Assembly: GCA_900769375.1 (NCBI GenBank)
Contig: CAAGGN010000016.1
Span: 1 to 6,508, forward strand
Direction of reading: 5' to 3'
DNA from: Clostridia bacterium
GTDB lineage: Bacteria > Bacillota > Clostridia > Oscillospirales > Acutalibacteraceae
DNA length: 6,508 nucleotides
The notes below the pieces were generated by a model. The model was not told where the DNA came from. It did no database searches and was given only the letters and a program-made list of their open reading frames with translations. A program made the position numbers and the translations under genes. Every line of letters begins with the position of its first letter. Within the stretch, counting starts at the first letter, position 1. Positions 5,100 through 6,508 of the stretch are shown here, one piece after another.

Positions 5100-6492
5100 T
5101 GTTTTCTCCGTCCGTTTGTCCGCTCTCTACGGTATTATCCGTATTGTTCGTATTGTCGGTATTATCGGCATTATTATCCGCATCATCAGTGGCTCCTTCG
5201 TTATCGTTTTTTGAAGAAGCGTTATTATTATCGTTCTTTGAAGAAACGTCAGAGTTATCGGGAACGGAATTGGTTGAGGTATCACCGTTAGACGTGATAT
5301 TGGATACGTTATTATCAGAAGCGGTATTATCGGGGGTGGTTACGGTATTATTCGAACTGCCCGATGAACCTGCAACGGTGTAATTACCCGCCACCTTTCT
5401 GTACCAATCGTTCTTCTCAATTTTGTGTTCCGCAACGTATTCCTCAATGGTCATATCGTCATAGATTATACCGTGGATAACCTCGCTTGCATAATCAAGG
5501 TCATAGTAAACCACCGAACCGAAGCTGCCGGAAGGTGAGGGCATGGTAAATTCGGGCTGGGGAACTCTGGTTTGCTCGAAGGTGGGCTCTTTAAGAAGCA
5601 CGTCAACGGCTAAGCTGAATATTTCAGACATAGAAAGAGAGGTTTCTGTGCAAGGAATAAGGGCCTTAATCATCTTAGTATACTGAGATTTCTTCATCTG
5701 GGTTGCTTTATTGAAGAGCTGCTCCATAACGTAACGCTGACGGTCTGTTCGGCCATAGTCATTATTTGTGCCCCAGGCATTTGCAACGTGACGGATACGG
5801 GCGTAAGCCACGGCCTGAACGCCGTTTAAGTGCTGTGTGCCCGATTTTTTAACGTAGTATTTTTCGGGGTTGTAACCAAGATATAAACAAAGCTCCTGAA
5901 TCATATCGTTAATACCGTGAACACTGCCTCTCGCTGTTACTTCCCTTTCGGTCAGAGGCACGTCAATACCGCCAACCGCATCAATAATATCGGCCATACC
6001 GTAGAAATTAACGGTAGCGTATTCCTTAATATCAAGCTTGAAATTCTGGTTAAGGGTTTTAATGGCAAGCTCGGGACCGCCCTTAGAGTAGGCAGTGGTT
6101 ATTTTACCGTAGGTGGTATTGCCCTTATGGTTTATGGGCACTAAGCTATCGCGCATTATGGAAATAATCTTAACCTTTTTGGTATTGGTATTTATGCTGA
6201 GAATCATAATACTGTCCGAAAGTCCCTTAAAGGACTTGGTGCTTCTCGCGTCAATACCAAAAAGAGCTACGTTTATAACCCCTTCATCGATAATATCGGT
6301 AATACCAAGGTCATCGTGGTCGCCCGTAAGATGTTTATAATTGTATATCATATGAGGTATGGTGAATATTAAGGCAACAGCCAGCAAAACAGCAGTTACA
6401 GAGATAACCGCGGCCTTCTGTCCCTTTTTAAGCTTTTTCCACCACTTCTTGATTTTTTGAAAAAATCCTGCAATTCCTCTTTTTTTCTTCAT
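5092..6492 (-). CDS. LytR-CpsA-Psr (LCP) family cell-wall glycopolymer ligase
   Basis: LCP proteins act outside the membrane and attach undecaprenyl-linked glycopolymers, such as teichoic acids or capsule, to peptidoglycan. This 466-residue protein starts with a very basic cytoplasmic stretch (1-26), then one membrane segment (about 27-48), and the LCP domain from about 73 to 260. Key positions include LFGIDAR (Asp81, Arg83), SDSIMILSI (Asp93), IMRDS (Arg114, Asp115), ITTAYSKGG (131-139), DAVGGIDV (171-178), LNGVQAVAYARIRH (222-235) and DYGRTDRQR (245-253). These are the acidic and arginine residues that bind Mg-pyrophosphate and lipid in the family. Residues 374-466 form a disordered Asn/Asp/Ser/Thr tail. 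The ATG at 6490-6492 follows GGGGGA with short spacing. It is the first visible gene of a four-gene minus-strand operon, and its promoter is outside the window. Confidence 0.94.
   Translation of the reverse strand: MKKKRGIAGFFQKIKKWWKKLKKGQKAAVISVTAVLLAVALIFTIPHMIYNYKHLTGDHDDLGITDIIDEGVINVALFGIDARSTKSFKGLSDSIMILSINTNTKKVKIISIMRDSLVPINHKGNTTYGKITTAYSKGGPELAIKTLNQNFKLDIKEYATVNFYGMADIIDAVGGIDVPLTEREVTARGSVHGINDMIQELCLYLGYNPEKYYVKKSGTQHLNGVQAVAYARIRHVANAWGTNNDYGRTDRQRYVMEQLFNKATQMKKSQYTKMIKALIPCTETSLSMSEIFSLAVDVLLKEPTFEQTRVPQPEFTMPSPSGSFGSVVYYDLDYASEVIHGIIYDDMTIEEYVAEHKIEKNDWYRKVAGNYTVAGSSGSSNNTVTTPDNTASDNNVSNITSNGDTSTNSVPDNSDVSSKNDNNNASSKNDNEGATDDADNNADNTDNTNNTDNTVESGQTDGENNE
5201..5248 (-). repeat. 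27-bp tandem repeat in the tail of the LCP gene
   Basis: Two copies of a 27-bp unit start at 5201 and 5228 and differ at two positions over their first 21 bases. In the protein they encode SSKNDNNNA and SSKNDNEGA (417-434). A further run rich in DNT triplets follows (NADNTDNTNNTDNT, 441-454). Such repeats can change tail length by slippage. Confidence 0.7.
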
Positions 6493-6508
6493 AAAATCCC
6501 CCGAAGTC

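Noticed and set aside
5003..5383. 126-codon plus-strand frame opposite the LCP tail
   Set aside because: Its Ser/Leu/Val-rich product is the complement of the Asn/Asp/Ser/Thr repeats, and it has no start signals.

Overview
The window looks like chromosomal DNA from a low-to-moderate GC Gram-positive bacterium of class Clostridia, probably an uncultured gut-type lineage. This is inferred from several things. Ribosome binding sites are AGGAG-type, and the promoters are sigma-A-like with TG-extended -10 boxes. The tRNA gene encodes its own CCA. There is a LytR-CpsA-Psr cell-wall protein, and a small cysteine protein that I recognise from memory as DUF6472, a family I associate with Clostridia. 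No database search was possible.

Layout. Positions 1-262 hold the 3' end of an unidentified gene. It is either a short membrane-tailed ORF ending at 151 or a decayed gene running in shifted frames to 262. A terminator-like hairpin follows at 261-296. Positions 297-605 hold no credible gene but are packed with inverted repeats. The first part (297-437) has three perfect hairpins, two of them flanked by A/T tracts like two-way terminators. The second part (443-605) is an array of six short hairpins with unrelated stems. A repeated linker of the type GYATATCATCA joins them, in one orientation on the left half and the other on the right half. A well-spaced promoter then drives a tRNA-Ala(CGC) at 672-747.

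Two plus-strand metabolic genes follow, each with its own candidate promoter. The first is a CocE/NonD-type serine hydrolase (835-2373). The second is nagA, N-acetylglucosamine-6-phosphate deacetylase (2439-3569). nagA ends at a strong two-way terminator (about 3571-3607) shared with the convergent operon.

The right half (3606-6492) is one compact minus-strand operon, read from right to left: an LCP cell-wall ligase with a long Asn/Asp/Ser/Thr tail, a 62-residue DUF6472-like cysteine protein, a PlsC-like acyltransferase that appears to start at TTG, and a flavin-reductase-like FMN-binding protein. Two of its three junctions are 8-nt overlaps, so the genes are probably co-transcribed and translationally coupled. 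The first and third genes place it in cell-envelope assembly (wall glycopolymer attachment and phospholipid synthesis). The roles of the cysteine protein and the flavin protein there are unknown. The operon promoter lies beyond the right edge.

The protein genes are ordinary housekeeping or accessory metabolism. The most unusual part is the hairpin-rich, non-coding 297-605 segment in front of the tRNA.
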